Source: DATEFF01 sp964586395 (lineage in GTDB: Bacteria > Patescibacteriota > Saccharimonadia > Saccharimonadales > EFPC-124). From it: 64,000 bases of DNA. Each line of letters starts with the position of its first letter. The stretch's first letter is position 1. Positions 15,287-22,436 of this stretch are shown piece after piece. Made by a program: the position numbers and the translations under genes. The notes under the pieces are model-generated. The model searched no databases and had not been told where the DNA came from. It saw only the letters and a program-made list of their open reading frames with translations. The stretch lies in assembly GCA_964586395.1 (NCBI GenBank), contig CAZPGP010000002.1:13733-77732 (forward strand). Direction: 5' to 3'.

Positions 15287-15306
15287 ACGTTACGCCCATT
15301 ATACAG

Positions 15307-15337
15307 AAAACCGCCCCAGATTGACAGGGGCGGTTTT
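15307..15337 (-). terminator. Terminator of the LysM-CHAP gene
   Basis: AAAACCGCCCC pairs with GGGGCGGTTTT around a nine-base loop. It can work in both directions and lies between the LysM-CHAP stop and the obgE promoter. Confidence 0.85.
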
Positions 15338-15356
15338 CTATTTTACTAATATGCTA

Positions 15357-16529
15357 CTAGTGAATGTAGTTGTAGCTGCCAACAGACGAGGCAGGAACCG
15401 TACGGTTAGAGATAACATTCCAACCAGCGTAGTTCATGTCCGACACCAGCAGGCTACCATCGGCGTTAACACGCTCGACGATACCAACGTGACCGTAACC
15501 GCCCCAACCACCACCGTTCTGAATGACGGCGCCGGCCTCAGGCGTGTGGTCCACGCGGAATCCTTGAGCACGAGCCATAGCAGACCAACTCACGGCGTTA
15601 CCCCAGTTACCACTGATCGGACTACCAATCTCGGCACGGCGGTTGTACGCATAGTAAGTACAGTAGCCGTAGGCGTAACCGTTACCAGCTACGAATGTCG
15701 AGCTGATAGATGTAGAGGTAACACTCGAGGAACTGCTCGAGTAGCTTCGTGGAGCAACGTACCCAGGGCGCTCATTCTCAGGCAGAACACCTTCAGGGAT
15801 GAGGATCTGTGAACCAACCTTCAGGCCGGAGAGTTCGGCGTCGTTAAAAGTAATGATGCGCTCTTTATCAGCCTGGTATTTCTCGGCCAGCTTACCAGCA
15901 TCGTCACCGCTCTTAACGGTGTAGACAACGCCAGTGATGCTTGGGATTGTGAGCTTTGTGCCAGGCTTCAATGAGTCAGAGGTCAGGTTGTTGGCCCAAC
16001 GCACTGTATCTTCAGAGATACCAAACTGCGCGGCAACTGACTTAACATTGTCGCCATCCTTAGTCATGTAGGTGGTTACACCCTTACGACCAGTTGTCTG
16101 GCTAACGATCTGTGGTTTACTAATGAAGCTGTTGTCGGTCTGAGCCAACTCTGTCTTGCTGTTGAGCGAAATTGCCAGGCTTGCAACCTGCGCGCTTACC
16201 AGCATGTTGGTACTTTCCGCAACAGAGGCGGCCACGTCAGCAGCCGCCACTTGGTCAACGCTCGGCTTGTCTTGCTCCAGAATCGACTGTGCTCCAGCCG
16301 TCTGAGATGCTTCAACAGGCGCGCGATAACCAATGGCTACGATGGCGATGATAAAGGCTACGACAACAACTTGTGACGTAACCAAGGCAAAATTCAGCTT
16401 TTTTGTGCGAGCACGAAGCTTCGCTGCATTTTTAGTAGCAATCTCTGTTAGTTTTGGACTGGTTTGTGGTGCAGTGGCACGTTGTGCCGCCTGGCCCAGA
16501 GCAATATTGTTACTAATATGCGTCTCCAT
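15357..16529 (-). CDS. Secreted peptidoglycan hydrolase with two LysM repeats and a CHAP domain
   Basis: The 390-residue protein has an N-terminal cytoplasmic tail and a membrane segment at about residues 47-66 (FALVTSQVVVVAFIIAIVAIG). Two LysM repeats follow at about 150-250 (DNVKSVAAQFGISEDTVRWANN and a second copy), then a Ser-rich linker. It ends in a CHAP domain with the catalytic Cys in GYCTYYAYN and the His in GYGHVGIVERVN. It should bind peptidoglycan and cleave peptide bridges outside the membrane, for growth or for attacking a host wall. It has a long leader and two promoters. Confidence 0.9.
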   Translation of the reverse strand: METHISNNIALGQAAQRATAPQTSPKLTEIATKNAAKLRARTKKLNFALVTSQVVVVAFIIAIVAIGYRAPVEASQTAGAQSILEQDKPSVDQVAAADVAASVAESTNMLVSAQVASLAISLNSKTELAQTDNSFISKPQIVSQTTGRKGVTTYMTKDGDNVKSVAAQFGISEDTVRWANNLTSDSLKPGTKLTIPSITGVVYTVKSGDDAGKLAEKYQADKERIITFNDAELSGLKVGSQILIPEGVLPENERPGYVAPRSYSSSSSSVTSTSISSTFVAGNGYAYGYCTYYAYNRRAEIGSPISGNWGNAVSWSAMARAQGFRVDHTPEAGAVIQNGGGWGGYGHVGIVERVNADGSLLVSDMNYAGWNVISNRTVPASSVGSYNYIH

Positions 16530-16750
16530 TATCGCTTATTCCTAAGCGAAATTTACTTCCGTTCGTGTCTTTCTTCCAGACATGTTTGTGTTGGAACAGA
16601 GATGTGTCGACCGTGAGTTGCTAGGTTATATTATAGCATCTCGTGCGACACGACTTGGGAAGAACACTGGTACGTAAAGCGCTTATGTTGGGGCGTTTTA
16701 CCCACCCGAGCGTACATAGATATTGTACCTAAGCTTGACATAAGTGTCAA
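16530..16750 (-). promoter_or_regulatory. Two promoters and a long leader of the LysM-CHAP gene
   Basis: On the minus strand P1 is TTGACA (16745-16750), 17 bases, TACAAT (16722-16727), an almost ideal promoter whose -35 box lies in the inverted repeat TTGACA-TAAG-TGTCAA. P2 is the extended -10 TGC-TATAAT (16630-16635). Transcripts from P1 would carry a leader of about 185 bases with a GC-rich stem candidate (GGGTGGG/CGCCCC). I do not recognise a known riboswitch. Confidence 0.6.
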
Positions 16751-16776
16751 TACGTTACAATGTATTCCTACCCCTG

Positions 16777-17985
16777 TTATTGAGAGCAAAGTTTCGTACA
16801 ATATCGATCAATATTCGACTGGTGTTCGGCCTCTGTTCGAGCAAAGTAGGTCGTGCCATCATCGCCAGCCACAAAGAATACATAGTCGCCCGGCGCAGGG
16901 TCAGCCACTGCCGTGAGGGCAGTGATATTAAAGTTAGCAATTGCCCCCGGAGGCAAACCTGTGTAACGTCGCGTGTTGTAAGGTGAATCGATATTTACCG
17001 ACTCTTGTTGCCCGAGTAGTTCGGCGGCGTACATAAATGTCACATCTGACCCCAATTGCATGCCGTCCTTCAGTCGCTTCTCGAACACCTGAGCAACTTG
17101 GCGCTGATCCGAATAGGTCGATGTTTCCCTTTGGATAATAGAGGCCAGCGTAATACCCTGGTGCAGATTGAATCCCTTCGCGGCAAGCTGCGGCTGCAAC
17201 CCCTTCTCCTGTATCTTGGCGTAGAATTCGTCGAAGGTACGCACCAACAGCTGCTCAGCAGTCGTGTCAGAACTGATCTGGTATGTGTCCGGATAGATGT
17301 AGCCGTCGATGTTTACGCCATCGGGCTTGCTCGCCAGTAGCGCGTGATTGTATTTCTTGGTGAAGGCCGCGTTGATATCAGCTTCAGTAAATCCGTCCTT
17401 CATCAGGCTCTTCTTGATACCCACCAGCGTTTGGCCCGGTAGAATCGTGACGTTAAATGTATCGACTTTTCCTTCCACAAGCCATGACAAAATTTCGCGA
17501 GATGATTGCTTTGGTGTGAATAGGAATACACCCGCCTGAAGCTTGTCGCGATCGCCGCTTTGACGCATTAACAGCTGAAACGCAATGCTACTCTTGATAA
17601 CTTGCTTTTGCTCCAGCTCGTCGGCAATTTGCTCAGGCGTCGCGCCTTGCTCGATGACGACTCGGACACGTCGGTCTTCCGACGAACGAGGCAGTAGCGC
17701 GTCGTTATACCAAGCAAACCCGGCGATGATGGCTGCGACAATAATAACAACGAACGCACCCAAAATACCTAAGATCCACCGCTTCTTCTTCGAACGGCCG
17801 GGATTCTTAGCCAAGATAAGGGGCGTCTTGTGCCCAGGTTCTAGCAACTCCTCAGGAACTTTGAGTGGTTCACCTTCGGCAGTGGTCTTCGGCTTCTGGC
17901 CTGCAAGCGGCTGCGGTCGGCGAGGTGGCATTGGGGTCTGCCCGCTATTTGATTTCCTAAATGGTCGTAATGGCTTAATGTCCAT
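16777..17985 (-). CDS. mltG: Endolytic transglycosylase MltG (YceG-like)
   Basis: The 402-residue protein has a Pro-rich cytoplasmic N-terminus, one membrane segment (WILGILGAFVVIIVAAIIAG) and the YceG domain with ITLASIIQRETS (catalytic Glu) and SPYNTRRYTGLPPGAIANF. MltG cuts nascent glycan strands at the membrane. The ATG at 17985 follows GGAGG and overlaps the end of ruvX by 11 bases, so the genes are coupled. It is the last gene of the ftsA cluster. Confidence 0.93.
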   Translation of the reverse strand: MDIKPLRPFRKSNSGQTPMPPRRPQPLAGQKPKTTAEGEPLKVPEELLEPGHKTPLILAKNPGRSKKKRWILGILGAFVVIIVAAIIAGFAWYNDALLPRSSEDRRVRVVIEQGATPEQIADELEQKQVIKSSIAFQLLMRQSGDRDKLQAGVFLFTPKQSSREILSWLVEGKVDTFNVTILPGQTLVGIKKSLMKDGFTEADINAAFTKKYNHALLASKPDGVNIDGYIYPDTYQISSDTTAEQLLVRTFDEFYAKIQEKGLQPQLAAKGFNLHQGITLASIIQRETSTYSDQRQVAQVFEKRLKDGMQLGSDVTFMYAAELLGQQESVNIDSPYNTRRYTGLPPGAIANFNITALTAVADPAPGDYVFFVAGDDGTTYFARTEAEHQSNIDRYCTKLCSQ

Positions 17986-18394
17986 AGGTGGCCTCCATGT
18001 AATCATCTAAAATGTACGTCGCCGCCAGGGCATCGATATCACCCCGCGCAAATGGTTTCTTGCGATTGGTTAATTCCTGCTCGGCTTTGACAGACGTCAG
18101 GGATTCATCCTGAAAATGCACTGACTGCGCAAAACCGTTCATCCGACGCACCACAAACTGACGGATCGACTCCGTTTGCTTCGTTTCCTCGCCAGACATG
18201 TTGCGCGGCAAGCCCACAACGATATCCGATACTTCATTCTCTAGCATGAGCCGTTGCAAGCGCACGAGCTCCAGGCCGTCAACCTCTAGTGTCGTCAGGG
18301 GCGAAGCCAGTCGGCCAATAGTATCACCGATCGCCACGCCAATGCGTCGCTCGCCTACATCAAGGCCAAGGAGTACGCGCTTACTTTCCGTCAT
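17975..18394 (-). CDS. ruvX: YqgF/RuvX family nuclease
   Basis: The 139-residue RNase H-fold protein has LLGLDVGERRIGVAIGD (first catalytic Asp), IVVGLPRNMSGEETKQT and RGDIDALAATYILDDYM. The family is assigned to 5' processing of pre-16S rRNA or to Holliday junction resolution. Its start overlaps the end of the preceding gene by 14 bases. The pairing with mltG is a frequent gene neighbourhood in bacteria. Confidence 0.93.
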   Translation of the reverse strand: MTESKRVLLGLDVGERRIGVAIGDTIGRLASPLTTLEVDGLELVRLQRLMLENEVSDIVVGLPRNMSGEETKQTESIRQFVVRRMNGFAQSVHFQDESLTSVKAEQELTNRKKPFARGDIDALAATYILDDYMEATYGH

Positions 18395-20039
18395 TTTTGA
18401 TCGAGAACTTAATGTCTACTTTCTTAGGATCACCAGGCGCACTGTTCACCCAGAATGGCGAGAACTTGATGTCAACACTTTCGACATTTGGAATCTGATT
18501 TACGATAGCCTGGATCTCGCCGTAGCGTTTGCCGGCAACTTGCTTAGCCAGGGCACCCGTGTCGATCTTGCTGCCAATGTAGCCAGTCGTGCTGAGGCGC
18601 GCCGAGAAGGTGCCGTTGTCGAACTTCTGGAAGTTACTGAAGGCGATAGAGTTGCTACCGTTGCTGAAGATGCTTTGGTTAGGCTTGGTGTCTAGCGCTG
18701 ACTTGAGCGCGGAATTAAGCATCTCGTTCACATCCTTACGCGCAAGACCAAGGAGCGTGTAGGTCGTCTCGACGGTCAATTTTGCCTGCTTGGCTTGCTC
18801 GTCGATATTCGGGCTAACAGATGGGCTGGCTTGGTCGACAGTGAAACTTTCGGTGACAATAATGTAGTCATCGTTGAATTGCTTCTTCAGCTGGTCTTTT
18901 GCGGCATTGTTGTCCTGTGATGCAAGTTGAGTCTTGGCCTTATCGACGTCTGCCTGCGACACGACGGTTACCGTCTGTTTGTCGCCACCGCTCATTGCGG
19001 AACCGCTGGCATTGAGCGATGAATATCCCGTGACGCTGTAGGTCTGCGCCGGGACGTTATATTCATTGCCGATATCGGTCGCCTGAACCTGAACCGGAGC
19101 GGTACCAGGGTGAATGCTGCCGCCAGATACGCTAGCACCAGGGACGGTGACGGCCGCGGTGCTGGCAAATTTGTGGCCGCTGGCGCCGGTAAAGATCGTA
19201 CCAGCAGGAACCGATTTGGCATCGCTGTCGAATGAATTCGTGATAGTCACGCTACCGCCTGCCTTGTTTCCGATATCTTTGGTTCCTGTGGCGGTAAAGT
19301 CGGTCGAGACTGACTTTTTAAGCTGTTGCGAATTAGCTTTGAATTGTAATTCGGCTGCCTTGCTCGCTGCGGCCTTAGGGTCAAGGCTAAGCGTTTGATC
19401 AATACTTACAGAAGTCGTCTTAGCGCTAATAGTTACGGTAGCTCGTGGCGCAATGGCGAACATCCACCACAGCAGCAGGATAAGTGCGAGCGCACCACCA
19501 CCGATGATGAAGAACTTCTTGCGGAAAGAGTTGAAGTTCGGTACCTTGATGAGCGACTTCATATCTTTGCCCGGCTTCTTGGCTGGCGCAACCGGCTTGT
19601 CATTGAGCGTGCGAAGATCAACCTGCGAGCTAATGTCGTCAGCGGCCGAGGCAGCCTTGAGTTTACCAGCAGCTTCAGCACCAGCAGCCGCTGCGGCAAA
19701 CTCACCAACCGGCAGGTCTTCTCCGTTAATAATCTCTTCTTCGTCGATTTCAGGAGCGTCCATCTGAGGGATCTCGGGGCGAGACTGCAGGTTCTTGGCG
19801 ACCGGAATTTTAAGACCAGCGGCCAACGCGGTCAAGGAGTGATCACTTGTAATCAACACGACACGCTTATCGTTCTCATTGGCGCTCTTGTTCAGAAGCT
19901 TTAGGTTGACGGCGCTCTGGAGTACCCCGATACGCTTTGGTGGCACCAAAGCAATGATCTTGGCGCTCGCATCTTTTACTTTGCCAATAATACTAGTGAT
20001 ATCGTCTTCGATGTCGATGTAGATTACATCTTTTTTCAT
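18381..20039 (-). CDS. Large single-pass membrane protein of the ftsA cluster, unknown role
   Basis: In this 552-residue protein, residues 1-80 form an alpha/beta domain (KKDVIYIDIEDDITSIIGKV, then IALVPPKR and VVLITSDHSLTALAAGL). An acidic and Ala-rich linker follows, then a membrane segment near residue 177 (FFIIGGGALALILLLWWMF). The rest is a large extracytoplasmic beta-rich domain with repeated Ser/Thr/Val strands, reminiscent of baseplate-J-like folds. The start is four bases after the ftsA-like gene, in the same operon. A role in a division or pilus-type envelope machine is inference from context. Confidence 0.65.
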   Translation of the reverse strand: MKKDVIYIDIEDDITSIIGKVKDASAKIIALVPPKRIGVLQSAVNLKLLNKSANENDKRVVLITSDHSLTALAAGLKIPVAKNLQSRPEIPQMDAPEIDEEEIINGEDLPVGEFAAAAAGAEAAGKLKAASAADDISSQVDLRTLNDKPVAPAKKPGKDMKSLIKVPNFNSFRKKFFIIGGGALALILLLWWMFAIAPRATVTISAKTTSVSIDQTLSLDPKAAASKAAELQFKANSQQLKKSVSTDFTATGTKDIGNKAGGSVTITNSFDSDAKSVPAGTIFTGASGHKFASTAAVTVPGASVSGGSIHPGTAPVQVQATDIGNEYNVPAQTYSVTGYSSLNASGSAMSGGDKQTVTVVSQADVDKAKTQLASQDNNAAKDQLKKQFNDDYIIVTESFTVDQASPSVSPNIDEQAKQAKLTVETTYTLLGLARKDVNEMLNSALKSALDTKPNQSIFSNGSNSIAFSNFQKFDNGTFSARLSTTGYIGSKIDTGALAKQVAGKRYGEIQAIVNQIPNVESVDIKFSPFWVNSAPGDPKKVDIKFSIKNDGK

Positions 20040-20043
20040 GAGG

Positions 20044-21315
20044 TTACTGACTTAGAATTCGATTAAATTTGTCTTTTAGGCCATCGCCGCCGCCTGTGCT
20101 GCCTACAATCGTATCATATCCAACCCTGAGCAGGCCCATAGGCGTGATAAAGGTGTGATCTGTTACGTCGCCAGTCGTATCTGTAATGCCGGCAACCTGG
20201 CTCGGCTGGATGCGCTGTACGGTTGGCTTCTTGGTAAATGGCAGGTTTTTGTGCCAATCCTGCTCCTCGAGCGCCTCGATAAGTTTGCCCAAACTTGCGC
20301 CACCACCACAGAGGAAAATACGGTTAGGCAGGTGGTCAATGGCGTCAAATTCACCGAGAGCTAGCTCAACACCGTTGAGCCAAACCTCGAGTGTCTTGTC
20401 GAGCGCCGAGTTCAAACCCTTCTTGATATCAGGCTTCAGATTCGCCCCGTCGATAGACAGCTTGAGCTTCTCAGCATCGGTAAATGAAACATCCAGCTCG
20501 GCTGCGATCGTCTTGGTGAAGCTGCGGCCACCAATGCCAAACATCTTCGTGCCCTCGACGCCACCATCATTCACAACGGCGATGTCGGTCGTACCACCAC
20601 CGATGTCAGCCAAAATGGCCGTAAAATTACTACTCGCATCAACACCTAGAACAGATCGGCTGACCGCAAATGGCTCCGCTGCAACAGCCAAAAGGTCGAG
20701 GTCAAGCTCGCTAGCAGTTCGCTCCAACGCACCGATATGTACCATTGGCGCAAATGCCGTGTAAATCTGGATAGCAACGTCCTTACCCTGGAAGCCAATC
20801 GGGTTGCTGATCTTGTAGCCGTCGATGTGGATACTCACGATAGCGCTGTTAACTAGCTTGATTTCAACATCTGCGTTGCCCGTTTCCCAGGCGATTTCCT
20901 TCTGGGCGCGGACCTGAGCGCGCTCTTGAACTTTCTCGATAATAAATTCCATCTCGGCCATGTCCAGAGGCTTGTCCGGCTGAGGCCGTTTGTAGCGGAT
21001 GGTCTGCGTTACGCCCTTTACTAGCTCGCCCGCTATACCAATGACGGCGCGCTTAGCCTGCACGCCGGCCTGCTCTTCGGCATCGCTGAGTGCCATCTCA
21101 CAATTGCGAACCACACCAGCAATGTCGGCAATTGCACCAGAATGCATGTCGCTTAACTCCTGATGCGCGCGGCCAACACCAATAATCTTAAGCTCATCCC
21201 CCTCGACGGTCGCGATGAGCGCTTTAACGTATTCAGTACCAATATCTAACGCTACGAGGTGCTGGTCACCACTGGAGGAACCTGGCAGCGCTGCCTTGAG
21301 TTTATTGAGAATCAT
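20044..21315 (-). CDS. ftsA: FtsA/PilM-type actin-like ATPase
   Basis: The 423-residue protein has the actin-fold motifs LVALDIGTEYVKALIAT (phosphate 1), ILADIGGGTTDIAVV (phosphate 2) and IFLCGGGASLGKLIEAL (adenosine). The SHS2-like insertion of FtsA lies between them (GVTQTIRYKRPQPDKP). FtsA anchors FtsZ to the membrane; PilM does a similar job in type IV pili. Here the downstream mltG and the unknown membrane protein favour an envelope or division role. I took the ATG at 21315: TATACT ends eight bases before it, giving a nearly leaderless mRNA. A longer frame to 21786 is a shadow of cassette 7. Confidence 0.8.
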   Translation of the reverse strand: MILNKLKAALPGSSSGDQHLVALDIGTEYVKALIATVEGDELKIIGVGRAHQELSDMHSGAIADIAGVVRNCEMALSDAEEQAGVQAKRAVIGIAGELVKGVTQTIRYKRPQPDKPLDMAEMEFIIEKVQERAQVRAQKEIAWETGNADVEIKLVNSAIVSIHIDGYKISNPIGFQGKDVAIQIYTAFAPMVHIGALERTASELDLDLLAVAAEPFAVSRSVLGVDASSNFTAILADIGGGTTDIAVVNDGGVEGTKMFGIGGRSFTKTIAAELDVSFTDAEKLKLSIDGANLKPDIKKGLNSALDKTLEVWLNGVELALGEFDAIDHLPNRIFLCGGGASLGKLIEALEEQDWHKNLPFTKKPTVQRIQPSQVAGITDTTGDVTDHTFITPMGLLRVGYDTIVGSTGGGDGLKDKFNRILSQ

Positions 21316-21486
21316 CTCGCTTAAGTATACAACATAACGCTCCTCAGTTTCTATAAGATGAATGTCTCGCCCCTTGTAACTAGTCCACCCCTGTTGCCAA
21401 TGCTTATGTTTATATTGACTTTTTAATCCTTTTGTGTTTAAATGTATTAGTCCACACGAAGCTAGACCACCCCAAGGAGTTGGCAC

Positions 21487-21777
21487 GTGCGTACCTCTCA
21501 GACCTCTATCACCCCCCTCCCCGAGAAGCTCATGGGCCTCCCGGAGATGCTGTCGGTGCTGGGCCTCATGCTCGGCGCGATCGTCATCACCGGAACCCTC
21601 TACCAGAGCTGGGGTTGGTCCCAGAAGACCGTCGCCCTCGTCATCGTGGGCACGATCTTCGGCGGATTCGCCCTCTGGGCGATCATCCGCACCAACCTCG
21701 TCCGCCGCGGACTCATCCACCCCCTCCAGATCGGCCCCAGCTTGGAGGCCGAAGAAGCCCGTCATGGACGGCGATAG
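21487..21777 (+). CDS. Cassette 7 two-pass small membrane protein
   Basis: The 96-residue protein starts at GTG (21487) with AAGGAG ahead of it. Two hydrophobic helices (VLGLMLGAIVITGTLYQSW and VALVIVGTIFGGFALWAII) are joined by a short loop and followed by a basic stretch and an acidic tail. The layout resembles the other two-helix cassette proteins at 39459 and 45442, though the sequences are not clearly alike. A TTGACT/TTTAAAT promoter lies at about 21416-21440. Confidence 0.6.
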   Translation: MRTSQTSITPLPEKLMGLPEMLSVLGLMLGAIVITGTLYQSWGWSQKTVALVIVGTIFGGFALWAIIRTNLVRRGLIHPLQIGPSLEAEEARHGRR

Positions 21778-21800
21778 AGGACCCACGAGGTCCCGGACAG

Positions 21801-21860
21801 CCAGGTGGCGACCACGGAATGTTTCCGTGCGTCGCCCCTGGCTTCGTCATTTGAACTTAT
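21801..21860 (+). terminator. Cassette 7 hairpin and junction motif TTGAACTTAT
   Basis: A long, nearly perfect hairpin (CCAGG, GGCGAC, CACGGAA against TTCCGTG, GTCGCC, CCTGG; 21801-21841) is followed after nine bases by an exact TTGAACTTAT (21851-21860). Cassette 8 begins directly after it. Confidence 0.75.
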
Positions 21861-21864
21861 TTTA

Positions 21865-21893
21865 TTTCAAGATCGGTAAACTAGTAGTATAAT
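21865..21893 (+). promoter_or_regulatory. Promoter of cassette 8
   Basis: TTTCAA (21865-21870), 17 bases, TATAAT (21888-21893). It starts only four bases after the junction motif of cassette 7. Confidence 0.6.
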
Positions 21894-21945
21894 ATCTTGA
21901 TGATCTCGGCAAATCAGCCGAGACAGAGCACAAGGATGTGATCCT

Positions 21946-22368
21946 ATGGCTGGTTCACTGGCAGCGCTTCTCATCTCCGTACTCCTGGCGCTCTTCGGCG
22001 GCTCGGAGAAGGAGGGCAAGAAGCGCAGCATGGGTCTGGCGGTCATCGCGTCGGCGATCGGCGCCATCTCGCTCCTGATCGCCTTCCCGGAGATCCTGAC
22101 GATCGGCGGTGAACCCGTCGTCATCTGGATCCCGGTGGTCGTCGGGCTGATCGGTGTCATCATCTGCCTGGTGGCCAAGGGCGCCAAGAACCTCACCGGG
22201 CTGATCCTGCTGGTGGGCGTCACGATGGTCGCCTGGGCGCTGTTCCGCTGGCTGCCGACGGGACCCGCAGCCTTTCAGTTCCTCGGTGAACACATGGGTC
22301 TGGCCGGCAAGGAAGCCGGAACGGGCTTCAGCGGCTGGTGGGACATCCTGTTCGGCAGCAAGAAGTGA
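21946..22368 (+). CDS. Cassette 8 four-helix membrane protein, unknown
   Basis: The 140-residue protein has about four hydrophobic segments: AGSLAALLISVLLALFGG, AVIASAIGAISLLIAF, WIPVVVGLIGVIICLVAKG and LTGLILLVGVTMVAWALF. They are separated by short basic loops, with a Gly-rich C-terminus (GWWDILFGSKK). The family is unknown. Codon third positions are almost all G or C, unlike the adjacent alaS. It is the second unit in a two-cassette row that converges on alaS. Confidence 0.6.
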   Translation: MAGSLAALLISVLLALFGGSEKEGKKRSMGLAVIASAIGAISLLIAFPEILTIGGEPVVIWIPVVVGLIGVIICLVAKGAKNLTGLILLVGVTMVAWALFRWLPTGPAAFQFLGEHMGLAGKEAGTGFSGWWDILFGSKK

Positions 22369-22373
22369 GTGCC

Positions 22374-22435
22374 GGGCTGCGCTGCGTCCTCAGGGACCTG
22401 CGCAGCCCGCCTCACGGCAACACTTTTGAAATTAT
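22374..22435 (+). terminator. Cassette 8 hairpin and junction motif TTGAAATTAT
   Basis: GGGCTGCG pairs with CGCAGCCC (22374-22408). Seventeen bases later comes an exact TTGAAATTAT (22426-22435). One base separates it from the alaS stop codon (22437-22439, minus strand). Confidence 0.75.
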
Positions 22436-22436
22436 C

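Noticed and set aside
21316..21786. N-terminal extension of the FtsA-like protein
   Set aside because: This part is antisense to the cassette 7 gene, is rich in Glu/Asp/Gly shadow codons, and a -10 box lies just before the ATG at 21315.
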